Below are positions 26,403 through 38,619 of a DNA stretch of 64,000 nt, piece after piece. This DNA comes from Annulohypoxylon bovei var. microspora. Lineage: Eukaryota; Ascomycota; Sordariomycetes; Xylariales; Hypoxylaceae. The DNA lies in assembly GCA_022836615.1 (NCBI GenBank), contig MU405313.1:1-64000 (forward strand), written 5' to 3'. Position 1 is the first letter of the stretch; the number at the start of each line of letters is the position of its first letter. The notes beneath the pieces were generated by a model that did no database searches, had not been told where the DNA came from, and saw only the letters and a program-made list of their open reading frames with translations. The position numbers and the translations under genes are program-made.

Positions 26403-27198
26403 AGTGTTTATTATAATTCCGCATTTAATACACGCATTATATTAATTATATCCATAATAATATTTAAAAATATAAAATATATTTTTTTTAATAAATTTAT
26501 ATAATTAAATTAATGTAATTAATTTGGTAATGCGTGTACATTAATGTATTAATGTGTAATTATTCCGAGCATTAAATTTAAACGTTATTACGAAAGCTTT
26601 AAATTTGGGATTTATAATTTTATAAAATTTATTTATAATTATATTAAATTAAAATAAACTTTTTTCATGCATTTTAATGACTTAATATAACATTAAACAT
26701 TTAAAAAATTGCCTTTATTAATGGTAAAATATATTTCCATTTTAGTTTTAATTTAAATTTTTAAAAAAATTACTTAAGCTTTTTATTTTTATAAATTATA
26801 AAATTAAAGCCTTTTGTTTTTAAAACATTTTTAAATTTATGGTTTAACATTAATAACTTAACTTTACCATTATATAAATTATTTATATTAATAATAATAA
26901 ACGATAAATTAAAAGCCTCATGTTATAATACGATACACGTTATTTATTAATCGATAATGCTTATAATATTTAAGTTATTATTTATAAATAAATGGTTACT
27001 TTTATTATTAATATATTTTAAAAAAAACCTTAATATATTATTTTTTATAAATTATTTAATGTTACTTATTTTTAAAAAAGTAATATATTAAATATATATT
27101 TATAAAATATTATATATATAATTATCCATTCTTTATAAAAGTTAAATATTAATTTATGAAAACCGTATAATATGTTATTAAAATAAAGAAAAAGCTTT

Positions 27199-27208
27199 GG
27201 GGGGGGGG
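27199..27208 (+). repeat. G10 homopolymer in the AT desert
   Basis: Ten consecutive G residues interrupt sequence that is otherwise nearly free of G runs. It could be a RIP-resistant remnant, because runs of G offer no internal TpG or CpA, or a sequencing artefact. Confidence 0.7.
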
Positions 27209-30200
27209 AAAATTATAAACCGGTTATTAATAACGCCCGAAATTAAATTAATTATATTATTAATAAACGACTTAATTATTAAAAACAAATATTTAAAAAG
27301 CTTAATAAATATATATATAAAGCCGTCTTAAATTTTAACCCGTTAATTTACGTTATTAATTCCATTTTATGGTTTATTTAATAATTCCTTTATAAATAAA
27401 AATGTAACGCTAATTTACGCATAATAATGCTTAAAAATATTATATTTAAAAACTTAAAAAATAAATATTATTATATTTTTAAAAAACTTTAATATTATAC
27501 ATTTATATTAAATTAAATAAATATATTATAAATGATTTAAATAAGTTAATAAAAGGTCGATTTACACGGAAAACTTTAAATAATCATATTATATTATTAT
27601 TAAATTAAATTCATATATAATAATTAATACATCCTATTAACGCGCTTAATTTAATATAAAAAAAATATTTTATTTTATAAGTAATACCTTTAAGTTTATA
27701 CATAAAAACGCATACCGTTTCGTTATTAATTTAACTTTGTAAAATATAAATTTTTATTAAAAATTATTCCTTATAAAATATATTATAAATAAAAGCTTTG
27801 TTTATATGTTTATAAATAACGGTGTTACCTTTTATAATAATATATTATTTATTTTTTATTTAATAATAAGTTATAAATAATTTAAAAAAAATATTAATAA
27901 TAATATATATTATTATATATCCATAAACTTTATGTTTATAACAAAAATATCGTTAATATTTATTATAATTATTAATTTAAATAATAAAAAGGTTACAAAT
28001 GTTATAAATATTATAAGAAAAAAAGAAATTACATTTTATTAAATTTAATTTAATAAAAACCAAATAAATGTTTATATTATTATTAAAAAAAAAAAATGTT
28101 ACGTTTAAAATTAATTAAATTAAAATATATATGGTTTTTATATTAATTAATTATTTTTAATAAAGTTATTTATATAATGATTTAATAATGGTAAAAAAAA
28201 GCACATTACGGGATATATAATATTTATTTTTAATTAACTTACTTTAAAATGAAAATATTTTATATATAACATTTAATTTATTAATATAACATTTTTCCGG
28301 TTTTATCGTAAATTATTCCGAATTTTCTTTAAATTATTATTATAATTGTAAAATATTTAATTATTTTATAATGGAATTTAAAAATTATTTAAGTTTTATT
28401 ATTTAACCTTTATTATTAATTTATATCTTAAATATTAATAATGCGATATAATTAATTATTTTAATTGTTTAAATTTATCACTTTAATTATTTAAAAGGTT
28501 TTTCTTTATTATTACTTTTTCACGTGGTAAATAACGGCGGTGTTAATTATAATATGGTATATATTACTTGTTATATTTTGGTTAAAAATATGTGGCTTTG
28601 TGACGAATATAATGATATGTTAAATCCATATTTAATTAAATTTTTTTTAAAAACGGTGCTTGCCATTTCTTGCCTTATTAACGGCATCCTTTAAAAGAAG
28701 GAATATTATTTTTTTATTTTAAGTTTTTTAAAAAGTTAATATTTTTTAATTTTTTAATGTATTTTATTAAATTATATTGTTACATTTTTTATTAATTATA
28801 TATATAATAAATAAATATTTTATTACATTTAATTTCTTTTATTAAGTTTTTCTTTATAAGAATTTATTAATTATATAATATAATTTTAAAATATGTTTTG
28901 TTTTAACATGGAAAAAGCTGGTCTTAAAGAAGGTACCTCGTGATATTATTATTACTTGTAATAAATGTTATTAAGTTATTTAATTATATTATAACATTTA
29001 ATATTTGTATATTATTTTCATTTTTATTATTTTATAGTTTATTATAAATAATATGTTTTAATATATATAAGGTGGAAAGGATGAAAACCCATAATTAATA
29101 AATAACATAAATAATAAAATGTTATTTCATTTTAACGTTTATTATATAATTAATAAATTAAAGTTTATTATGTTCTTAAAGTTTATTAATAAAAAATAAA
29201 AAATTATATTTTATTTTTTATACTTATAATTTCATTATGTTTTTAAGTAAAAAACATAATTTTATAATTATAAATGTTAAGATATTTATGACGTTTTTTA
29301 TAAATACATGTTTATTACATTTATTTGGTTTATATTTTAAAAGTGTATATTTTAGTTTTTTTTAATTAAACGGGATAATTTTCAAATTTATATATATGAG
29401 TTAAATGCGTTTAAGTTTTTTTTTAATATCGTTTTTAAAATTATTAAATTAATATTTAAAGTTTATAAATTAACGCCGCTTTTTAACCATATAAAGAAAC
29501 GTTTTTAAGGTAAGATTAATAAAAATTATCATTAAATTTATTTAATTAAAAAAAGAAAAATAATATGCTTTATTAATAAGGAAAAAAGTTCCGAAAAGTA
29601 TTATAATAAAAATAATATTAATATTAATAAAAAAGGTTTTTAATTTCGGAAGCTTTTATAAATTTTTAATTTAAATGGGTTTATATCATTAATGTTATTT
29701 TTTTTCAATTCTAACTTTAATGATAATAATGTAAATAATGAATATTTAAGTAATAAATTTATAACGAAGCTTTTTAATATTTATTATATTACTTTTAAAA
29801 AATTATGGTTTTTTAATGTTTAATATTAATATTAACATTAATATATAATTTAATAAAATGTTTATTAATTTAAGTATTATTGGTTTTAAATGTTATGAAT
29901 TTAATAAATTTAAGTAAAAGAAAATATTAATATAAATAAAGAAAAATAATTATTCATTTAATTAATTAACGTGTTTATTACTTATTTATTTAATCGTTTA
30001 TTTATAATTAAAAAATATATTTTTCTTTAATATAAGTTAATAATATTTAAAATTACCATATAATTAAATTAATATATTAATAATTATTTAAGTAATTTAT
30101 TAATATATTATATTAAATTATATGTAACATTATCCTTTGTTTATTTATATAAATAATTAACATATGTTATGGTAAATAATACATGTTAATTATATAATAC

Positions 30201-30509
30201 AAGGGATATTTTATGTATAATTTCATATAATAACATTAATATATAAAACATTTAATTTAATTTTATTTTATTTACACTTTAATTAATATTAAATCATTAA
30301 AAAATAATATTAATGTAACATTTATTTTATTTATATGTATTATGAATTATTTAATAATTTTCTTTATTATTAATTATTATTAATATATTTACTTTTTATT
30401 ATTAATTAAATATTTTTTACCATATTATTTATAAATAATCCATATTTAAGCTTAAAAACTTAAAAAGTTATTATTTATTAAGTAAAAAAAAAGCATAAAA
30501 ACGTATTTT

Positions 30510-30563
30510 AAGAAGAAAAAGAAAAAAAAAAGAAAAAAAAAAGGAAAAAAAAGAAAAAAAAAA
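30510..30563 (+). repeat. 54-bp homopurine tract
   Basis: An unbroken run of A with spaced single or paired G residues (AGAAG, GAAAAAAAAAAG, AAGG). Such tracts can adopt unusual structures; no function is implied. Confidence 0.8.
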
Positions 30564-32085
30564 CTTATAAAACGATAATATTTATTTTTAATTTTTTTTT
30601 TTATTAATATTTATCTTTAATAATTTTAATAAAATTAATTTAAGATTATAAGGATTTTAAAAATTACTCGATGTTTTCGATTATTATAATAAACGTTGGC
30701 CACGTTATTTTAAAATGTAAGGTTTATTTAAAAAAATAATAAAAGTTAAAATAATAATCTTATATATGTGAAAAATTATTTATAAAATTTAAAATACATT
30801 TATTATAAAGAGTTAATTAAATATTTAATATTTATTAAAAAAGTGAAAAGATATTAAGGTTAAAGTAATATTTAAAAGTAATACTTTACTTTTATTATTA
30901 TAATTAAGTTTTCATTAAATAAAACCAATGTTACTTAAGGAACATTATTATTATATAAATTTGAAATTTATTATTTTATTAAATATATATATTTATATAC
31001 GCATCCCATCCTTTTATTATTAATATAATCTTAAGGTATAAATACCTTTTTAATTAATATTTTTATAAAAACTTTACACTTTAACGGTTCGGCTTAAAAA
31101 GCAATGTTATTAATTAAAAAAATAAAAAAATAAAAACTTAAATTTTTAAAAACTTAATTAAAATGGCAGACCTTGTCGTTAAGCACTTATTATTAATAAG
31201 TAATATATTAATAACATTCGGTTTATTTTAAATATATAATATAACTTTAAACGAAAATAAGTGTAAAAAAATAAGAAATATTAAAGTAAATGTTAATATA
31301 TAATTAATAAATTTCGATATTACAACGTTTTACCATTTGAAAATTAAAGCTTTATATATTATAAAATGAATATTATATAATTAAAAGCTTAATTAAATAT
31401 TATAAAAATTAAGTTATTTAAGTAATAATAATAAGGTTAAATTAAAAACAAGGTTATTATTTTATAACTTTAATAATTTAAATTTAAAATTATTTAAATT
31501 TATAAAATATAATGGTAATAACATGGAATTTTATTATTTTATATTTTAAGTTATAATTTTCTTATAAGTTTTAAAGATTTTATTTATAAAGGTTTATAAT
31601 AATTTATTATTATTTTTTTTTTTTTTTTTTAATATTTTTATTAATTAAAAATATTTATTTTATTATTAAGTAATTTATTAATTAAAGTTAATAATTTAAG
31701 TATTATTTATTAATATTAATGAGTTTAATTATTTCCTTTTATGTTTCTTAATATATAATTTCCTTTTAATATGAAATTATTAATTTTTTTTTATTATTAA
31801 TTAATAAATGTTATTATAAAAAATTAATATTAATATATTATTAAATTCTTTATTAAAATAATTAAAACATTAATAAAAAGGTTCTTAAATTTTTTTAACA
31901 CTTAAAATCCTTATATGTTATATATATTATAATTATTAATTAAGTATTTAAATATAAATTTTTTTAAAATAAAATATATAATGGTTATTAACCGTAAATT
32001 AATGAATGTTATTAATAAACCCCATTTTTGGCGATGAATTATTTTAATAAAACGATGTTAATAAAAATGTAAAATGTGTAATATG

Positions 32086-32184
32086 GTAATATTATATTAT
32101 AATTATATTATAATTATAATATTATTATATTATATTTATATTATTATTATATTATTATTATATTATTATTATATTATTATTATA
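32086..32184 (+). repeat. (ATT)n-type microsatellite
   Basis: About 100 bp of TATTATATTATAATTATATT-like sequence that passes into clean repeats of ATTATTATT. Confidence 0.8.
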
Positions 32185-35100
32185 CCATGCTTAAATTATA
32201 TTCACATTATTATCACATTATTACGGCATTATTAAAATAATGTTAAATTATTATTAATATAATTTTATTAATTTATTAACTTATTTAAATATGGTGATTT
32301 TTTAACATGTTATTATTAATTAAAAATAAAGATTTATATTTTATAAAATAAACTTAAATTAATTAATAAATTTTAAGTTTATTTTGGAAATATGGTTTAT
32401 ATTTAATAAAATGTTAAATAACAAGTAAATTTAAAATAATAAGTTTTTATTTAAATTATTTTAAACTTTTTAAATGTTAATTTTTAACATATAAAATATA
32501 AATAATATATAATTATTATTTTTTTTCCAATGTTTACGGCGTGTATAATAAGCATTTAATTAACCTTAAAATTAAAAAGAAACATAGTTTATATATTTAT
32601 TAATAATGTGTTTATATGTTAAGAATTTTTATTCGAAAAAGTGGATAAATAATTTATAAATACTTATAAATTATTTAAAGCATTATTTATTAATAATATA
32701 TTAATAATTTTTTCGTTTAATATTAAAAAAACATCGTTTATAAATTTAGTTTATTTTTTAATATTATTAAAAAAAGGCATTTAGAATAATATAACTTTTA
32801 TTTTAATGAATATAATAAATATTATTATTAATAAAATTAATTAATAATTTAAAAATATATTTTATAATATGTATTTAATATTATTAATAATATATTATCG
32901 TGGTAATAAATTATTAAGTTAAAGAATAATAAAGTTAATAATAACATTTTTTTTATTTAATGGTTTTTTATTAATTACTTAAGTAATTATTATATTATTA
33001 TATATTAAGCTTTTAATTCTTTAAATATATTATTTATTATTTTTTCATTACTTTTTATATTTTTTCCATAATTAATTGTATAAGGATTATATACATGGGG
33101 TTAAATTAATATTTAAATTATTTATAAAAAAAATGGGAGGAGTTTTATTATAAGATTAAAATATACTTATATATTCTTATAAATAAATTAATTTAATAAA
33201 AAGATTTTAAATTATATTATTAAACCTTATAAATATAATATACTTTTTAATTTAATTATTATATAAAAGGCTTAAATTTAAAAAAAAGTTAATAATAAAA
33301 AATATAAAATTATAATATTAATAATGTTTATATTATATAAGTAAATATTTAATAATGGAATAATTATTAATATATTATTTAATATTAAAATGAAATGCAC
33401 GCTTTTTACTTTTTTTTTTTTATTCTTTTTTAAGTAAATTTATTATTTTTCATTTTTTTCTTTTATAAATTTTTATATATACTTATCCATTTAAATAAGT
33501 CATATATATATATTACTTATTAAACATTTAACATTTCTTGCTTAATTTCATTTATATTATATAATAAATAATTAAAACCTTAATAAATTCATTATATAAC
33601 CATTGTATAAAATAATGTTTTTAATTTTTTAATTTAATTTTTATTAAATAATAATTAAATATTATATCTTAAAAAAGTATTTTTTTAATTATGTTAATAA
33701 CTAATAATTGTAACAAGTGTAAGCTTGCTTTTATTTACATTTAAACACGATAAACGTAATTAAATAATTTAATTAACTTTGCGTTTATACCACATATATT
33801 TAAATCGTACTTTTTTTATAACCGATTATTAATGTTTTAATTATAATTATTATATATAAAAGAATTATTTTATTAAAAATACATGGTGATTATAATATAT
33901 ATCATTAATGAATAAGTAAATAATATTTATATAAATTATAAATAAAATATTATATTTATATTTAATAATATATTATTAAATAAGTTTAATTAATTTTTAA
34001 AAAATCCCTTTTTTTTCTTTTTTTTAAGTGATATATAAGTAATATTAAATGTTTATTTTTTTATTAAAAGTAAATTAAATAATATTTATGATTTTTTAAT
34101 ATATAATCATTAATAATAAATATTAATATATTTGAAACATAATATTTAAATATTTAAATAATTTTATTTTTTCATTATTTGTTTTTTCACCATTTATTTT
34201 AAACTTTTTAAATCCCTTTTACTTATTAAATTAATAATACTTAAAGATTTTATTATATTAACCTTTAAAATGTATTTAAAACGGTTAAACCGACGGCAAG
34301 TTAATTCGATTTAAAATACCTTTTATTAAAAACGAAATATTAACATTATTATATAAAACGGTAAACTTAATAATTCCGCCGGCGATAAGCTTAATTTTAA
34401 TTAAAATTAAATGAAAACCCTTAATTAAAATTTAATAAAAAAAGAATATTTCTTTATATAATTTATAACACTTTTTAATTTTTCAATTAATGATAATTAT
34501 AATTAATTAAAAGTGATAAATAATATTAATATATTTAATTATATTATTTAAATTTTAATGAAAATTAAAAGAATGTTTATTAATAAAACCATTACTTTAA
34601 TGGTTTAAGATTTAAACGTATATTTAATTAATTTTATTAAATATTAATTTAATAAAATTAATTAATTATAATTATAATTTAAAGTTAAATAATATATTTC
34701 TTTTAATAATTAAATTTACCATTAAAAATATTATTATTAAAAATTAAAATTTATATAATTTTAATCACTTACTTTTAATTATGAAAATAAATTTTAATCA
34801 TTTCTTTAAATTTTAATTATATTAATTATAAACTTTAATAAATATTAATTACTTATGTTATAATTATTAATATTATTTTATTTTTAAAATATATTTATAA
34901 AAATTATAAAATAAATTAAAGCTCCTTTTAAAATTATATTATTTTACTTAATTATTTTAATAATATTTATATTAAATGTTATTATAATAATAATAAATAT
35001 TAATGTTTACATTAATTAAATATATGTTTATTTATAAACATTTAATTAATATATAATTTTTTTAATTATAATAAATATAATTAAACGTATTTAAATAACG

Positions 35101-35510
35101 GGTATATTTAAATTGGTTTTTATTTTAATTTTATTAATTATTATATCGAAAAGGTTTTAATTAATTATAAACATTATTTTTAAAAAAATTAAAAACTTTA
35201 AAGTTTAATTATTAATAATAATAATAAAAATTAAAACATTTAAATATTAAAAGTTAATTATAATTTTTTAAAATAATAATTAAATATATTTATTAATTAA
35301 TTTATATTTATAATATAAAATAAAAATTATTATGATTTTTATATTTAATTATAAAAGTTATAAATTTTTTTATTAATTAAATTTATAATTAATTATTAAA
35401 TAATTATAAAATTAATTTAAGCTCGATTTTAAATTATATTTAAAATAATTTAAGATTAAACTTTTAAATGGAGTAATTTAACTTGTCTAAGTTAATTAAT
35501 TAAAGGTGGT

Positions 35511-35961
35511 TTTAGCAGGTTATTTTTTCGGATTTAAGCCCCTTGGAACGCCTTTGGAGGTGGTCCGAGCTAGTCGACGAGGTGGTTTCAGCAGAATGCC
35601 CATCTTAGTGTAAATACGAGATCACCTTCACCAGATAATCTTACTCTTGGGACGAGAGCAACGCAAGAAAGAGGGGTAAAAAGGAAGGAGGCTCCTGGTC
35701 GATCTCGGACCTAGATAGGTAGGTAGCTAAACTTGGGTGGCGGCGTAGCTATTGATGTTGTGTAACGCATACACAAGCCCTGTTGATACGATGTGATCTG
35801 AATGGCCGGCGCTTGTAAGTACCTACCTACCTTAGCTAGGTATTCTGGAGGCCGCATTCTCGCTAAGACGAATACAATTTATAATAATAATCATTTCAAA
35901 ACACTTGTTGATCTTCTAGAGATATCCTTAGTCTTGAAATTCGAAGTCCTCAGTAATTGCC
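35511..35961 (+). promoter_or_regulatory. Desert boundary and leader of the HeLo gene
   Basis: Normal composition resumes here (GGAACGCC, GTCCGAGC). The stretch holds several TAGGTAGGTA/TACCTACC motifs (about 35,713 and 35,821) typical of the intergenic DNA in this window. It presumably contains the promoter and 5' leader of the gene starting at 35962. No clear TATA box was seen. Confidence 0.45.
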
Positions 35962-37716
35962 ATGGATCTCGCGGCTGCCAGCGTTGGGTTTTCTGGTCTC
36001 GCGATTCAGCTTTTTCAAGGATGTGTTCAAGGGTTTGTACTCTTTAACACCGCCCAACACATTGGAGAAGACGGTGGACTATTCCGGGCGGGTCTAGAAT
36101 TCGAGAAATACCGGTTGATAAGTTGGGCTAGTAAGACTGGACTGCTTGAAGAAGATGACAATCTGAATCTTCGGGTCAGTTGGCAGTTAGCAACAATAAT
36201 ACTAGAACAGCTGTCAGCGTTTGTAACGTCGGCGGATAAACTTACCAAAAAGTACGCGCTCAACGTTTTGGAAGAGGCGGTCGAAGAAAGCGAAAGAGAA
36301 TTTGCCGCAGAACCGCCTAAGCGAGGGCTTGCAAAGTTGTATTCTCAGCTCAAACCAGAAATCTATAGCACTAGCGGGAAGATTATACAGGCCAACAACG
36401 GGGCTATGAAGCGCCTGCGGTGGGCTGCCACGGGAAAGGACAATGCGAAGCGCATAATCGGCGAGATCCATAACCTCATCGACAAGCTTGAATTCCTTCT
36501 AGACTCTGTGGACCGAGAGAGTCGTCGTGTTGAAGACGCACGTTTGCTAAGAAACTTAGTATCTCTCACGTCAACAGCAACAGAAGTTGCAGAGCTCGGG
36601 GACATGCTGGAAGATGGTATGAGCCCGAGCAAGAATGAAATAGCAATCAGAGCTGCGGCCCATGTTAAACAGATTAGGCTCACGCTGGGAGCGGATCGAC
36701 GAGAAGATGAAATCCAACCAGATGCGACGGTTGCAACTCAGAGTGCCATGCCACAGTTGAGAGTCATAAAACGATCCCTTAACCCGTTGTCGGGGGTAGA
36801 ACTTCGGTACGAAGGCATCGAGTTTGCGAGATTCAGCAATAATAGTCAGGTTATCGTCCAATGGAAAATTGCCGAGGGTAAACTTTGGGATAAGCACAAA
36901 GACCAGATGAAGAGTTTGGCTGTCCTCCTCATGACTTTATCTCACAAGTCATTCCGGTCACCCCAATGCCTAGGATATCACCCCGAGGAGAACCGAGCCC
37001 GGCACGCTCTAGTCTTCTCCTTGCCAGACGGGCCTATTAATTGGAGAATGAAAAGTCTCTCGCAACTTATGTCAGAGGAAAAAGCTGTTTCTCTGAGCAA
37101 ACGACTTACAATCGCTCGAGCTCTAGCTGAAACAATACTCCAACTTCACACTGCTGGATGGATGCATAAAGGTCTTACGCCAGAGAATATCATATTCTTG
37201 GCGCCCGAGGGGTCTCAAAATCAAGTCTTTCTGCGTAGTGAGCCGTTAGTCATGGGCTATGACTATGCTCGGCCTGACACGGCGGATGCTGCGGTAGCAT
37301 TTACTCAGCTACCGGAGACCAAGCCCAGTGCTGAACTGTATCGGCACCCACAAGCTAGAGGCATAGCCAGAGAGACGTACCAGAAGCGTTTCGATCTATA
37401 CTCTCTAGGATGCATATTTGTAGAACTGGCATTGTGGCGGCTTATAGTCGATGTCCATACGACTTTTACTACAGACGATCTAGCAGAGAAACTGGCTGAG
37501 GCGACTGAACCTGACGCTACCGCCATCGATATACCGACGTTATCTGATTTGCTCGAAAACACTGAGGCAGTGGCAAGCATGAAACATCAGGCCGGAGAAC
37601 GGCTTGTAGAGGTCATCTCAACTTGCTGTTACATGAAGAAGGCCGAAATTGGCAAAGAGGCTACTCTGGATGAGCAACTGAGTATGGTAGAGAAGCTGTC
37701 TCAATGTAAACTCTGA
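35962..37716 (+). CDS. HeLo-domain/pseudokinase protein (heterokaryon-incompatibility or cell-death type)
   Basis: Intronless, 584 residues; the start lies in a good context (CCATGG). Residues 1 to about 215 form an all-helical region with the typical opening of HeLo (prion-inhibition and propagation) domains: a hydrophobic helix, GLAIQLFQGCVQ, then the LFRAGLEFEKYRLISWA helix. In the family this domain inserts into membranes and drives regulated cell death in heterokaryon incompatibility. Residues about 265-580 resemble a protein kinase fold but lack key residues. The catalytic loop reads HKGLTPEN at 402-409, with Gly in place of the catalytic Asp. The DFG position reads GYDYARP at 432-438. 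The structural Asp of subdomain IX survives (FDLYSLGC, 477-484). It is therefore probably a pseudokinase used as a sensor or switch. No C-terminal prion-forming repeat is visible. The gene faces away from the AT desert, whose edge is about 450 bp upstream. The membrane-killing role is inferred from the family. Confidence 0.85.
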   Translation: MDLAAASVGFSGLAIQLFQGCVQGFVLFNTAQHIGEDGGLFRAGLEFEKYRLISWASKTGLLEEDDNLNLRVSWQLATIILEQLSAFVTSADKLTKKYALNVLEEAVEESEREFAAEPPKRGLAKLYSQLKPEIYSTSGKIIQANNGAMKRLRWAATGKDNAKRIIGEIHNLIDKLEFLLDSVDRESRRVEDARLLRNLVSLTSTATEVAELGDMLEDGMSPSKNEIAIRAAAHVKQIRLTLGADRREDEIQPDATVATQSAMPQLRVIKRSLNPLSGVELRYEGIEFARFSNNSQVIVQWKIAEGKLWDKHKDQMKSLAVLLMTLSHKSFRSPQCLGYHPEENRARHALVFSLPDGPINWRMKSLSQLMSEEKAVSLSKRLTIARALAETILQLHTAGWMHKGLTPENIIFLAPEGSQNQVFLRSEPLVMGYDYARPDTADAAVAFTQLPETKPSAELYRHPQARGIARETYQKRFDLYSLGCIFVELALWRLIVDVHTTFTTDDLAEKLAEATEPDATAIDIPTLSDLLENTEAVASMKHQAGERLVEVISTCCYMKKAEIGKEATLDEQLSMVEKLSQCKL

Positions 37717-38619
37717 CGGATGTCTTATGTCCCTAACTACCTAGGTACCAGTGAAGGATAGATAGAGGTGAAGATAAAAAAATCTAGATACTAAAGAGAG
37801 AACGTTAGAATAAAGTGAAATCAATGGAACCCCACTTTCATTAATTCGGGACGCAAAAACGGGTAGGTGCAACCTGACTGACGATCCATTGGACTGGGTA
37901 AGTACATGTCGTACTATGTATAACCTCAATAGTACCTACCTAACCTGATCTTGAACGGACCGTCTATTCTCACGGCGACCCACCGTTCTATACCTATCAT
38001 AGCTTAGTAGTGCGGATACTTGATCTTATAATACATATAAAGCTATATAAATCTAAGTATCTTTTCTATTTATCGGTGGCACCCCTATTATCGTCGACCT
38101 TGCTGTCGCCCCCTAACACCTTGCTGCTGTAAAAAGGACAACTAGGTAGCTTGTTGACCATTCTTTTACCTAGGTACTGGCAGCTTTTACAGACGGCGCT
38201 TTCGCAGCTTTTAATACCTCTTGAATAGCCCCATAAGTTAGCTACGGTTTAAATGGTAAGTAGGTATATATAATATTGTGAGGTATAAAAGATACTTCGA
38301 TTAGTATAGAAATTTATATTGTAAAAATATATATCTACACTATTAAGCTATAGTAGGTATAAAACGGTGGATCACCGTGAGTTTAGACGAAAGTCGCCGT
38401 AAGAATAGACGATCAAGATCTTGAATCATCTGTTTTCTACGACATATATTCGGGCGGAGAGGCTAAATTACGGCTAGCCATGTGACAATCTTCGCGATTT
38501 TATTCCGAAGGCTAAATACTTCACTTTGCTTCTTACATATCAATATGGAACGGCCATATGCGAAAATCCAGGGTATCTAATAATTACGGCGCAAAAGGAC
38601 AAAAACACAGTCTCAAAAA
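37717..38619. other. Intergenic, convergent gene tails
   Basis: Between the 3' ends of the HeLo gene (plus) and the DUF300 gene (minus). It holds TACCTAGGTA-type motifs at about 37,740 and 38,170 and an AT-rich patch at about 38,260-38,360. No ORF or RNA gene was recognised. Confidence 0.5.

Larger units (their letters stand above)
231..35505. repeat. AT-rich, gene-free, RIP-type repeat desert
   Basis: About 35.3 kb made almost entirely of A and T with stops in all frames; the longest ORFs are about 80 codons of Ile/Leu/Asn/Lys/Phe and look like chance. Remaining C is mostly in CG, CC or TC contexts, while TpA is in great excess. Duplicated segments differ mainly by C/T and G/A transitions. 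These are hallmarks of repeat-induced point mutation in ascomycetes. Contents that can be resolved are listed separately (direct-repeat pairs, minisatellites, relics). Nothing else is recognisable between them. Both edges are abrupt, at about 225-235 and about 35,480-35,520. Such blocks are known as AT isochores, transposon graveyards and regional centromeres; which of these applies cannot be told from sequence alone. Confidence 0.85.

Noticed and set aside
231..35505. Mitochondrial DNA insertion or organellar contig
   Set aside because: No mitochondrial gene, rRNA or tRNA is visible in 35 kb, and duplicated copies show RIP-type transitions.
231..35505. Starship-type giant mobile element
   Set aside because: No DUF3435 tyrosine recombinase or cargo genes; all content is degraded repeats.
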